A DNA stretch of 12,854 nt from Phoronis ovalis. Its lineage: Eukaryota; Phoronida; Phoronidae. Positions within the stretch are counted from its first letter, which is position 1, and each line of letters begins with the position of its first letter. Location: assembly GCA_028565635.1 (NCBI GenBank), contig JAOXYB010042093.1:1-12854 (forward strand). Direction: 5' to 3'. Positions 1 to 9,758 of the stretch are shown here, piece by piece. The notes beneath the pieces were generated by a model. It searched no databases. It had not been told where the DNA came from and saw only the letters and a list, made by a program, of their open reading frames with translations. Both the position numbers and the translations under genes were made by a program.

Positions 1-178
1 GTATACCTCCTTGAACTAAAGAGCTCCGCATAACGGAAGTGCATTCAGTTTTAATAATGCGCTTCGAGATATTTGAAGATAGAAGCGAATTAAACCATGC
101 CAGTGTGGCCGGAAAGTGGAGCGCATTATTGTAGAGCGCTCTATTGTGAAACGCTCTAAGTGGTAAGTGTGAACGGAG
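1..178 (-). other. possible partial coding exon at left edge
   Basis: Read on the minus strand, this stretch is open for 59 codons from position 178 to the window edge. It is visibly richer in G+C and CpG than what follows. Just before it on that strand is an acceptor-like sequence (T-rich run, then TTTATTAG, ending at 179). The peptide contains RALYNNALHFPATLAWFNSL, which I do not recognise as a named domain. The DNA also holds internal short repeats (ACAATAGAGCG and ACAATAATGCG on the minus strand) and AGCGCT palindromes, so it could instead be the end of a mobile element. On the plus strand every frame is closed early, and a donor-like GGTAAGT lies at 162-168, which would fit a non-coding first exon. 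Product unknown; a chance open frame of this length is quite possible. Confidence 0.2.
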
Positions 179-474
179 CTAATAAAATTAATTTGCTATC
201 ACATTTCCTTGACTTGAAACAATTTGATATCTTCATTGTGTTTTATTGTTAATCTGCCACCGTTTATATATACTCTCAAAGCCGTGATGGCGATTGAAAT
301 GTAAATAGTATTTAATATTAATCATTGCTTTCAACTTGAAAATGCATTTTACCGCCGGAAAAATCGATCAAGATACTTAAAGATGATCCCGGGAAGATGA
401 TATCATAGTGTACTCAATAGAAGCTACGCAAAGCAGGGAATGCAGTCTTCTTTTACGGAGACGACATTCACATC
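179..474. other. non-coding AT-rich stretch
   Basis: No convincing frame is seen. A TATA-like run (TTTATATATA) lies at about 264-273, and a TCCCGGGA palindrome at about 387-394. Two overlapping frames of 64-70 codons on opposite strands (about 377-602) run into the following repeat. They have no recognisable domain and I treat them as chance. Confidence 0.4.
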
Positions 475-955
475 CAAGATGTAGGAATTTACCTTTCTTA
501 GCTATAAATAATAATTGTTCAAGGATGAAGAACGTGCAGGCAATAAGAATATTAAGTAGAAAGGGAAATATAGCTAATGTGATTTTCAATTGTGATGTGT
601 AGTTTTGAAGGAATATGCCATTAACGATATTTTGGTAAATATACCATTAGTTCCTTTTAATTAGCGCAATTTTTTATTTGTAAATATTGTGAGTGCATGT
701 AAGGAACGTAGTTATTTTTATGGTATGTAAGGTTTAAATTGTCCCATACTTTTAGAAATAATTATAAACTTACGTTAATATTTTGAAATGTATCTCGTCT
801 GTAACGATAACGTCTAGAATATATAGAATAAGTATTTTTATGCGGTAACAGATGCGAAATAGGTTATCTATGTGATTTTTTTTTGTTTGAGCCTTCATTA
901 AGAAGTTACATATAATTGAAGTTAGATGAATACTGTATGTATTTACTGTATGCGA
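475..955 (+). repeat. left copy of ~470 bp direct repeat flanking the satellite
   Basis: This copy begins at CAAGATGTAGGAATTTA and runs to about TTTACTGTATGCG. It matches 4616-5076 in the same orientation, at roughly 85-90 percent identity by eye. Differences are mostly substitutions and small indels. The largest is an extra 16 bases in this copy near 931-946. Conserved blocks include GGTTTAAATTGTCCCA, AACGATAACGTCTAGAA and TTTGAGCCTTCA. The ends are not TG...CA, there is no primer-binding site next to it, and no retroelement gene lies between the copies. They are therefore not evident LTRs. No coding frame is conserved between the two copies. Confidence 0.85.
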
Positions 956-1440
956 AGTGCATTTATATAATCTTAATAGGAAATCATTTCTGTAATTAGT
1001 TTAACTTTACGTGGCTTTTACATTGCGGCAAGCTGAGGTTTTTGCATTTGTCTAATTGTGTATATGCCTAGCTTAACACTCCACAGACATGCTTTCTGTG
1101 AAATCAGTTATAAATTCTAATTAGTTGAATTGTATGTTGCTTCTTGCATTGTGCCAAGGTTTTTGTATTTTATCTAATTGTGGACATAGTTTAGTTGTAT
1201 GTCGCTTTTTATATTGTGCCAAGGTTTTTACATTTGTATACTTAGCTTAACACTCCACAGACATTTGCTTTTCTGGGAACTCATTCATTCCAATTGGTTA
1301 AGTTGTATGTATGTTTCACATTGCGCCAAGGCTTTTACATTCTTTCTAACTGTACATTAAGCATAGCTTACTGTGCAACAGACAGCTGGTTTCTGGGAAA
1401 TCATTTATTCTAATTAGTTAAACTTTATTTGGCTTTTTAC
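956..1440 (+). repeat. expanded ~121 bp satellite units at array edge
   Basis: Here the satellite core is interrupted by an extra segment of about 65 bp. The segment carries AGCTTAACACTCCACAGACA, then a TTTCTGGGAAATCATTTATTC-like part, then a TAATTAGTTAAACTT-like part. The marker AGCTTA recurs at about 1070, 1244 and 1365. The spacings are 174 and 121, meaning one unit of 121 plus one 53-bp monomer, and one unit of 121. A truncated copy of the insert lies at about 978-1012. Copies are diverged, as is common at satellite array edges. Confidence 0.7.
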
Positions 1441-4400
1441 AATGCGTCAAGGTTTTTACACGCTGTCTAATTTGTGACTGTATGTGGCCTATTACATTGC
1501 TTTTGCATTATATCTAATTGCGTATCTGTATGTGGCTTTATACATAGCGCCAAGGTTTTTGCATGCTGTCTAATTGTGTATCTGTATGTGGCTTTTTACA
1601 TTGCGCCAAGGTTTTTGCAGGATGTATAATTTGTAACTGTATGTGACCTATTACATTCTGCCAAGGTTTTTGCATTCCGTATAATTATGAGTCTGTATGT
1701 TGCGTTATACATTGCACCAAGGTTTTTGCATGCGGTCCACTTTGTGACTGTATGTGACCTTTTTCATTGCGCCAGGTTTTTACATTCTATCTAGTTGCGT
1801 ATCTGTATGTGGCTTTATACATTGCGCCAAAGTTTTTTGCATGCTATCTAATTGTGTATCTATACGTGGCTTTTTACATTGCGCCAAGCATTTTGCAGGC
1901 TGACTAATTGTGTACCTGAATATATCATTACTTTTTACATTGCGCCACGGTTTTTGCATTTTGTCTAATTCGTAACTATATGTGACGTATTACATTGCGC
2001 CAAGGTTTTTGCATGCTGTCTAACTGTGTATCTGTACGTGGTTTTTTACATTGCGCCAAGGATTTTGCACGCTGTCTAATTGTGTATCTATATGTGTCTT
2101 TTTACATTGTGTCAGGTTTTTCCATTCTGTCTAATTTGTAACTGCACCTGTCTTTTTTGCATTGCGCCAAGGTTTTGCATTCTATCTAATTGCATATCTC
2201 AGTGAGGCTTTATACACTGCGTCAAGGTTTTTGCACGCTGTCTAATTGTGTATCTGTACGTGGCTTTTTACATTGTGCCAAGGTTTTTGCATGCTGTGTA
2301 ATTGTGTTTCTGTACGTGGTTTTTTACATTGCGCGAAGGTTTTTGCATTCTGTCTAATTTGTAACTGTAAGAGACCTATTGCATTGCGCCAAGGTTTTTG
2401 CACGCTGTTTAAACACAATTGTGTATCGGTATCTGGCTTTTTACATTGTGTAAAGGGTTTTGCATGCTGTTTAATTTGTAACTGCATTTGTCTTGATTAC
2501 ATTGCGCCAAGGTTTTTACATGCTGTCTACTTTCTGACTGTATGTGGCCTGATGCATTGCTTCAAGGTTTTGCTTTGTATCTAATTGCGTATCTCAATGA
2601 GGCTTTATACACTGCGCCAAGGTTTTTGCAGGCTGTCTAATTGTGTATCTGTACGTGGCTTTTTACAATGTGCCAAGGTTTTTTCATTCTGTCTAATTTG
2701 TAACTGAATGTGACCTATTACATTGCGCCTAGGTTTTTACATGCTGCTTAATTGTGTATCTGTACGTGGCTTTTTATATTGCGCCAAGGTTTTTGCACGC
2801 TGTCTAATTGTGTACCGATATGTGGCTTTTTACATTTTGTAAAGGTTTTTGCACTCTGTCTACTTTGTAACTGTGTGTGGCCTATTACTTTGCGCCAAGG
2901 TTTTTGCATTATGTACAGTTATGTATCTGCATGTGCCCTTATACGTTGCGACAATGTTTTTGCATGCCGTCTAATTTGTATCTGCATGTATCTTAGTACA
3001 TTGCGCCAAGGTTTTTGCATTATATCTAATGGTGTATCTGTATTTGGCGTTTTACATTGCACCAAGGTTTTTGCATGCCATCTAATTTGTAACTGCATAT
3101 ATCTTAGCACATTGCGCCAAGGGTTATGCATTCTATCTAATCTGTATTTAGCTTTATACATTGCACCAAGGTTTTGCATGCTGTCTACTTTGTGATTGCA
3201 TGTGGCCTATTACATTGCGCCAAAGCTTTTACATTCTATCTAATTGCGTATCCGTATTTGTCTTTATACATTGTACCAAGGTTTTTTTATGCTGTCTTAT
3301 TGTGTATCTATATGTGGCTTTGAACATGGCGCCAAGGTTTTTGCGTGCTGTTTACTTTATAACTGTATGGCCTATTACTATGCGACAAGATTTTTGCATT
3401 CTGTATAATTGTGTATCTGTATGTGGCATTTTACATTGCGCCAAGGCTTTTGCATGCTGTCTAATTTGTAACTGTATGTGACCTTTTACATTGTGGCAAG
3501 GTTTTTGCATTCTGTATAATTAAGTATCTGTATGTGGCTTGATACCAAGGTGTTTGCAAGCTGTCTAATTCTGTATCTATATGTGTCTTTTTACATTGCT
3601 CCAAGGCTTTTACATGCTGTTTACTTTGTAACTGTGGCCTATTACATTGTGCCAAGGTTTTTGCATTCTGTATAATTGTGTATCTGTATGTGGCCTTATA
3701 AATGGTTGTTGAATGCTGTCTAATTAATTTGTAACTGCATGTGTCTTATTACATAGCGCCAAGGTTTTTGCATTCTATCTAATGGTGTATCTGTATGTGG
3801 CTTTATACATTGCGCCAAGGTTTTTGCACCCTGTCTAATTGTGTTTCTATATGTGGCTTTTTACTTTGCGCCAAGGTTTTTGCATGCTGTCTACTTTGTA
3901 ACTGTGTGTGGCCTATAACATTGCGCCAAGGTTTTTGCATTCTGTCAAATGGTATATCTGTATTTGGCTGTTTACATTGCGCCAAGGTTTTTGCATGCTG
4001 TATACTTTGTAACTGTGTGTGGCCCATTACATTGCGCCAAGGTTTTTGCATTATGTATAATTGTGTATATGTAGGCGGCTTTATACATTGCGCTATGGTT
4101 TTTGCATGCTGTCTAATTTGTAACTGCATGTGTCTTATTACATTGCGCCAAGGTTTTTGCATTCTATATCTATCTAATGGTGTATCTGTATGTGTCTTTA
4201 TACATTGCGCCAAGGTTTTTCGTGCTGTCTACTTTCTGGCTATATGCGGGCTATTACATTTTGCCATGGTTTTTGCATTCTATTTAATTCGAAATGCGGA
4301 TCTCTATATGGCTTTATACATTCCGCCAAGGTTTTTGCATTCTGTATAATGGTGTATCTGTATGTGACTTTATTCATTGCGCCAAGGTTTTTGCGTGCTG

Positions 4401-4545
4401 TCTAATTTGTGACTGTATGTGGCCTGTTACATTGTGCCAAGGTTTTTGCATTCTATCTAATTGTATATCTCAATGTGGCTTTATACACCGCGCCAAGGTA
4501 TTTGCAGGCTGTTTACTTGTGTAGCTGTATGTATCATAACTTTTT
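1015..4545 (+). repeat. tandem satellite array, 55-56 bp monomer, about 60 copies
   Basis: The most constant part of each monomer is ACATTGCGCCAAGGTTTTTG followed by CA(T/C). A more variable tail follows, of two kinds. Type A (55 bp) has GCTGTCTAATTTGTAACTG then TGTGGCCTAT. Type B (56 bp) has TCTGTATAATTGTGTATCTG then TGTGGCTTTT. A and B often alternate, giving a 111-bp dimer, with B-B runs in places. Because 111 is a multiple of three, frames with a ~37-residue repeat stay open across several dimers on both strands; the longest is 184 codons at 3795-4349. Translations are Cys-rich with no known fold, so I do not call them genes. Some monomers are truncated (near 1495, 3545 and 3705) or carry small insertions (near 4170). 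Confidence 0.95.
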
Positions 4546-4551
4546 GCTGCT

Positions 4552-4571
4552 TATCCTATCCTTATAGGATA
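4552..4571. repeat. perfect hairpin at right end of the satellite array
   Basis: TATCCTAT and ATAGGATA form two perfect 8-bp arms around a CCTT loop. The hairpin sits just after the last decayed monomer and about 45 bp before the second direct repeat begins. It could be a cruciform or a structured RNA end. It could also mark an old element end: some Helitrons have a hairpin shortly before CTRR, but the first CTRR match (CTGG near 4596) is about 25 bp away, farther than usual. Confidence 0.6.
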
Positions 4572-4615
4572 TGCAACATTGTTTTTGTCCTTGGCCTGGC
4601 AATGTAAACAAAGAG

Positions 4616-5076
4616 CAAGATGTAGGAATTTATCTCTTTTGCTAATAGTAATGGTTCAAGGATGAAAAAGTGCAGGCAATAAGAATATTGAGTAGAAAGG
4701 GAAATATATGTAATGCGATTTACAATTGTGATGTGTAGTTTTGAAGAAATAAACCATTAACGAGATTTTGGTAAGTGTACCATTAGTTTTCTTAAATTAG
4801 CACAATTGTTTTATTTGTAAATATTGCGAGTATATGTAAGGAACATAGTTATTTTTAAGGTACGTAAGGTTTAAATTGTCCCACACTTTTTGAAATAATT
4901 ATAAATTTACGTTAATCTTTGGAAATGTATCTCGTCTTTAACGATAACGTCTAGAAGATGTAGAATAAGTAGTTTTATGCGGTAATAGATGAAAAATAAG
5001 TTATCTATGTAATTTTTTTGTTTGAGCCTTCACTAAGAAGTTACATGTAATTAAAGTTATTTACCGTATGCGTGTT
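4616..5076 (+). repeat. right copy of ~470 bp direct repeat
   Basis: This is the second copy of 475-955, same orientation, offset about 4.14 kb. Similarity begins abruptly at CAAGATGTAGG and ends at TTTACCGTATGCG. It lacks 16 bases present in the left copy. The left copy runs on into satellite units, whereas this copy runs into unrelated spacer. A short GCTAAGTGCATGTTAAT at about 5144 resembles the sequence that follows the left copy, hinting at an insertion of about 70-80 bp just after 5076. Confidence 0.85.
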
Positions 5077-5502
5077 AATCCTGTCCATTGGCATTGTCTG
5101 TTAGGATGGTATTGTATATATTTCATAATGACTCAAATATTTGCTAAGTGCATGTTAATGTCTTGGAAAGTAGTACATGTTTTTGTTATAATGTATTAAT
5201 AAACAATTTGCTTTTATAATTAATAGTATGACTAATAGCACATGTGACGTGGATATAATGAGAAACCTTTACAAATACTTTGTTGCTTATGATGAAATCT
5301 GCAGAATTGAAATCTTTTTAGAATGTGCTATAAAAACAAAATATATATTTATGTAGTCATAGACATGTGTGGTTTGTTCACGAACAGGTTTCTTATAGGG
5401 ATAGCTGTTGTGTTGATATTGAAGACATTAATGTGAAGACAATGTAAACTTTTCATTTAAGAAAGTGGTAAGTTTTTTACTGAATGAATGAAGTATTTTC
5501 AA

Positions 5503-5743
5503 AGATTTTAGGTTTTAGAGAATTTAAGAATGGGAAATGTTTTGCCATTTATGTGTTATTGAATGTATAGCAAAGACTGTACAAAATGTCTTTGAAATTA
5601 GGTAAGAATGATTCCCGGGAGGAAGAGATTTTAGTATTAAAGAATTTAAGAATTGGAAATGTTTTTCCATTCATGTTTTATTGAATTAATAGGAAAGACT
5701 GTACAAAATGTCTTTGAAGTTAGGTAAAAATGACTCCGGGAGG
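5503..5743 (+). repeat. two-copy ~122 bp tandem duplication
   Basis: Copy one is about 5503-5625 and copy two about 5626-5743. Shared blocks are AGAATTTAAGAA, GGAAATGTTTT, AAGACTGTACAAAATGTCTT and CCGGGAGG. The copies differ by scattered substitutions and one- or two-base indels. No open frame is kept in both copies. Confidence 0.85.
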
Positions 5744-5754
5744 TGTATGTGTGT

Positions 5755-5850
5755 GTCATTGAGTGTTCTCCACGATCGAGTTCTGCGCCGCACACTTTTG
5801 TATTAGCACCGCTGCTTTCTTAAATATTGCTTGCAATAAACATTTTATAG
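5755..5850 (+). other. CpG-richer patch ending in AATAAA, possible transcript end
   Basis: The segment around CACGATCGAG and TGCGCCGCACAC stands out in base composition from the AT-rich surroundings. An AATAAA hexamer follows at 5835-5840. This could be the 3' end of an unspliced or non-coding plus-strand transcript. AATAAA is frequent by chance in such AT-rich DNA, so support is weak. Confidence 0.2.
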
Positions 5851-6915
5851 GAGCATATTCCAACAGGAAGTATTTTACTAGCGAAGCATGCCTTTTGAAT
5901 GTCATGCTGTTTAAGTTAATCCAGTGAATGTTATCTATAAATAATCCGTGAATGGTCCGACAAATGTGAATGAAAGATGTAATACCTGTATATAAAATAT
6001 ATTGTATAAAAGGTAAATATTAAGGTTAAAAATTGTCAATAGTCAGTTTTTAGGATGGGCATGTTTGCATGCTAATTTTGCCCTGTAAGTTTATTTACAA
6101 GTTACACATATTTATGCCAATATATTATTCCCCAGAGACGATTGACTACTTTTTAAAACTTATATAAAAGTTCACTGTTCAATATTAATTGTAAAGCTTG
6201 ACCTTACTGTTCAGGTATAGCTACCTACAAGGTGTATAAGAATTGGTCTATAACATTTGATATACGTTTTAACTTTTATAGCCTTACTCTTGTTTATTAT
6301 TAGAGGTCCAAATCTAATGATTTGTTTTTAAACTGAACATACATATTTTGTTATGAGTATGAATAAATATTTTAGGGTAGTTTTTATTAGTTATTACATG
6401 ATTATAAATTTCTATACACTTTACACAATTGTATACGTATATAATTTGGAGATGGAAGTAATAAATGCTGAAACAGGTTGTGTTAGTTATTGACAACTAC
6501 AATATTTAGAACTGGGACTATTCGTTGACGACCCATCTAATGTGATACGGAACATCAGGAGATGTGTACTATCTAATAGCATACTTAGAAGCCAGAATAA
6601 GTGTCATACACAAAATGTTGGTGTGCCCTATTCAGGAGCACTTAAAATTCATGCAAAATTCAATATTTGTTTTTTAATTGTTTGCAATGTAATTGCCCTT
6701 ACCTGTTTATATAAACCTTAGACTTTGTGCTAATGAAATGTAATGAACAATGACATACATTTCCTAACTATATATTTCTTTAATTTACTATTTTTATCAC
6801 TGCAACTGTACTTCTAAAACATATCTGGTTCATATTCATAATATGCAATTCCTTTCGCCCAAATAGCCAATTTAAGCAGCGTGATAAGATGATTCTCAAA
6901 ATCGTCCTGTCTTTG

Positions 6916-7604
6916 TTACATTGTGCCAAGGTTTTTACATGCTGTCTAATTTGTAACTATATGTGACCTATTACATTGCGCCAAGGTTTTTGCATGCTGT
7001 CTAATTGTGTATCTGTACGTGGCTTTTTACATTGCGCCAAGGTTTTTGCACGTTGTCTAATTGTGTATCTATATGTGGCTTTTTACATTGTGTCAAAGTT
7101 TTTGCATGCTGTCTACTTTGTAACTGTGTGTGGCCTATTACATTGCGCCAAGGTTTTTGCATTCTGTATACTTGTGTATCTGTATGTGACTTTATACATT
7201 GCGCCAAGGTTTTTGCATGCCGTCTAATTTGTAACTGCATGTATCTTAGTACATTGCGCCAAGGTTTGTGCATTCTATCTAATGGTGTATTTGTATTTGG
7301 CTTTATACATAGCGCCAAGGGTTTTGCTTGCTGTCTAATTGTGTATATATATGCGGCTTTTTACATTGTCCCACTTTTGGCCTATTACATTGCGCCAAGG
7401 TATTTGCATTCTGTATAATTGTGTATCTGTATTAGCTTTGTACATTGCGCCAAGGTTTTTGCTTACTGTCTAATTTGTAACGGCATGTGTCTTATTACAT
7501 TGCGCTAAGGTTTTTGCATTCTACCAAATGGTGTATCTGCATGTGGCTTGATACATTGTGCCAAGGTTTTTGCATGTTGTCTTCTTTGTAATTGTATGTG
7601 GCCT
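6916..7604 (+). repeat. second satellite array, about 13 monomers
   Basis: This is the same 55-56 bp monomer and the same A and B types as in 1015-4545, in the same orientation. Successive start points (6916, 6971, 7027, 7083, 7138, 7194) show the 55/56 spacing. The order is roughly A-B-B-A-B-A-B-B, then a deleted unit near 7363-7386, then B-A-B-A. Frames of 83, 137 (plus) and 105 (minus) codons here arise from the period, as in the first array. The array stops about 17 bp before the inverted-end element. Confidence 0.95.
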
Positions 7605-7621
7605 AGTCTTGCTCTCCTAGC

Positions 7622-7697
7622 GCCGACATCCCATTACTCCGACAGCACAGCCCATTAGTCCCACATCTCATTAGCCCGACATCCAATTAGTCCAACA
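7622..7697 (+). repeat. left inverted end: diverged 16-bp tandem units
   Basis: There are four units and a partial one on the pattern CCGACATCCCATTAGT. The second is lengthened to 21 bp (CCGACAGCACAGCCCATTAGT-like) and the others carry one or two changes. This side is clearly more decayed than the right end. Confidence 0.85.
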
Positions 7698-8837
7698 GGT
7701 AATTTTTCAGTATCTACCATTTCATCAACTACTGCTGTAACATTTATGTCCAAACGGCGTCCAAAGCAAGACCCTCTGGTGGATTTCTAAACTATTCCGA
7801 ATGAATATGTCGCATCTTAACCTTAGATCTCAACTCCAACTTTGCACTGTTCAGTCGCTGCATAACAACAGGTTCATCGTTGATTTTTAACCTTGGGACT
7901 ATAGATGTTCTATGTCTTGTATTTTTAATTCCAAAATAACTACGCCTATTCTACAACCTCACATACTAAAACGTATTACGTCCGTTCTATAAAAATTCGC
8001 ATAAACTCCACTATCTCCTTTGTAACTGGCAACTATAACGATCAATTTTTACTACCTGTGCTACAGCAATTTTGACCAAACAGATTATGTTTTTTAACCC
8101 TGGTCTTGTTTAGAGTCTGTTTTCGAGACTAGTCTTGCTTATGTTTCAATTTTCGCGATGTGGTGTAAGTCTTGTTTTTTTTAGATTAAAAAGCGCCAAT
8201 TTCGCCTTAGGTCAAGCTTAGGTGTTTTTTTCCTTGTCGAACAATTTAAGTCTTGGATAGGATACTAATTTTGGCATAGGTCTTTAATAGTTAGGTACAT
8301 TTTTCACACCTCCTTAAGTCGTTTGTTTTTTTGAGGCTATTAAATTGCAAATTTGTTTCAAAAACGAAATTGACGTGAGAAACGTTTGCCGATTTTGCGG
8401 AATACACGTGTTTCAGCTTTTTTAAACCTTAATTTCTAAAATACTTTTGCACTTTTTAAAGTTAAACTAAAATAGATATGTTTAAATTAAAAATGTTTTT
8501 TGCGTGATTATTGACAAAACTGAGATATTGATATTAGGACATAGGATTTTCAAAAAATACATTAAAACATTATTACAGGCAAAAGAGGATTTAACTGAAA
8601 TATTTGTGTGGACAATGACAGAATACATCAGAAAATAAAAACCTCGTTTTTGTCTCACAAAATTGAAAAAACAAAAGTATGCATGGCTTTTAAATCTGTT
8701 TAAGTAGTAATATTTCTTAGTGACAATGCGTATTCAAGATAAAAGTAACATTTTTCACAGGCTGTTGTTTCTAAAAATGTGTAACACTGACAACAGTAAC
8801 TAGTATGTTCATTAAAATCGATGAAACATGACATGGG

Positions 8838-8862
8838 TGACGCATGTCGACGACTTGCGTCA
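8838..8862. repeat. TGACGCA/TGCGTCA inverted repeat inside the element
   Basis: Perfect 7-bp arms flank an 11-base loop that itself contains the GTCGAC palindrome. The arms resemble CRE/AP-1-type bZIP half-sites, which is a sequence resemblance only. The site is GC-richer than its surroundings. Confidence 0.5.
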
Positions 8863-9667
8863 AACCTTACCATAACTGGTTATCTAAGCTAGCTAAAAAT
8901 CAATGTTTAAAATTAGTCACTGTAAATTTATTCCTTAAATTTTTAACATTACAAATTGAAAGATAACAATTCTTATCCCATTAAAAATAATGATATTAAT
9001 TATTACACTAAATAACTAAAAACAAGTAAAAAACAAAAAGAATCATTGTGAAATAACTAAGCACACGAAACTAAATCGTAGTAACCAATATCATAAAGGA
9101 ATATTTGCATTTCAAATTACATGTTCAGCAAGAAAAAACACTATGATAAAAAGTAATATTTAGGACAGTAGGAAAGCAATTTCTACAATAGTTTCACAAC
9201 TTCAAAACGTTGAATTAATATATATAGTCAATTACCATTAACACCTATTATCAACAGCGTGTGATAGTCACATAATAGCTCAATCAGTGACATGTGTAAA
9301 TGTAGGGATCAGAGAGGACTTGGGCAGTCCTATTTTTATTGACTAATAGAAATGGTGTTCACTGTGGAGACGATCTAGACCCTCACTAATCAATGATTGA
9401 TTTTATTAATTCTGAAAATTATTCTGTTTCGTTATTTTTAAAAATCTTAGCACGTAATATCTCAGTAGTAGTATAAGCGCATAACTTATAATAACTAACC
9501 ATATTCTCAAAAGTTGCTTTTCAAACAATGTCAAAGTCCAGTTTCCTGCTTTTGGCAGCAGCAAAATTATCATTTTTTCGTTAGATGCCGTTGAACTAAA
9601 TACGGGATGACATACAGTGAGATGCAAGTTTTCTTCGTATCCATTGTGAAAATTGACAATAAAACAT

Positions 9668-9758
9668 GGGGTGTCGAACTAATGGGATGTCGGACTAATG
9701 GGATATCGGACTAATGAGATGTCGGACTAATAGGATGTCGTACTAATGGGATGTCGGC
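9668..9758 (-). repeat. right inverted end: near-perfect 16-bp tandem units
   Basis: Five consecutive 16-bp units of ACTAATGGGATGTCGG start at 9678, 9694, 9710, 9726 and 9742, each with at most one change. A partial unit precedes them at 9668. The inward-facing arrangement relative to the left end makes these inverted, not simple direct, repeats across the element. Confidence 0.9.

Larger units (their letters stand above)
5077..6915. other. AT-rich spacer between repeat and second array
   Basis: No gene is supported in this stretch. It contains the tandem duplication at 5503-5743, a short TG run near 5744-5757, the CpG-richer patch with AATAAA at 5755-5850, and otherwise AT-rich sequence with frequent stops. 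A 60-codon minus-strand frame at 6314-6496 is AT-driven and has no recognisable features. Confidence 0.6.
7622..9758. mobile_element. putative non-autonomous DNA transposon or foldback element
   Basis: The 2.1 kb segment is bounded by inverted ends built from tandem 16-bp units. The left end reads CCGACATCCCATTAGT and the right end its complement ACTAATGGGATGTCGG. The outermost 15 bases (GCCGACATCCCATTA) are identical in inverted orientation at 7622-7636 and 9744-9758. The interior is AT-rich and has no transposase-like frame; the longest is 73 codons on minus at 9406-9627, with no recognisable motif. It is therefore non-autonomous at best. No clear target-site duplication is visible (left flank CTCCTAGC, right flank TTATCAAG), so the family cannot be named and the exact ends are uncertain. 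Confidence 0.65.

Noticed and set aside
2752-3195. 147-codon plus-strand frame, and similar frames at 2246-2584, 3161-3481 and 7005-7418
   Set aside because: All are satellite translations and not independent genes.
3803-4213. 136-codon minus-strand frame with repeated MQKPWRNV
   Set aside because: This is the opposite-strand reading of the same satellite, with the same period argument. The repeated peptide simply reflects the conserved core.
3795-4349. 184-codon plus-strand frame with Cys-rich 37-residue repeats
   Set aside because: It lies wholly inside the satellite. The 111-bp dimer keeps the frame open, and other frames on both strands are open over the same DNA. No fold, signal peptide or separate promoter is seen.
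1015-4545. CRISPR array
   Set aside because: The whole 55-56 bp unit is repeated, with no unique spacers between constant repeats, and the setting is eukaryotic.
475-5076. LTR retrotransposon with the two direct repeats as LTRs
   Set aside because: There are no TG...CA ends, no primer-binding site or polypurine tract, and no gag-pol remnants; the interior is satellite.
9406-9627. 73-codon minus-strand frame inside the inverted-end element as a transposase remnant
   Set aside because: It has no catalytic motif, is AT-rich, and its length is expected by chance.
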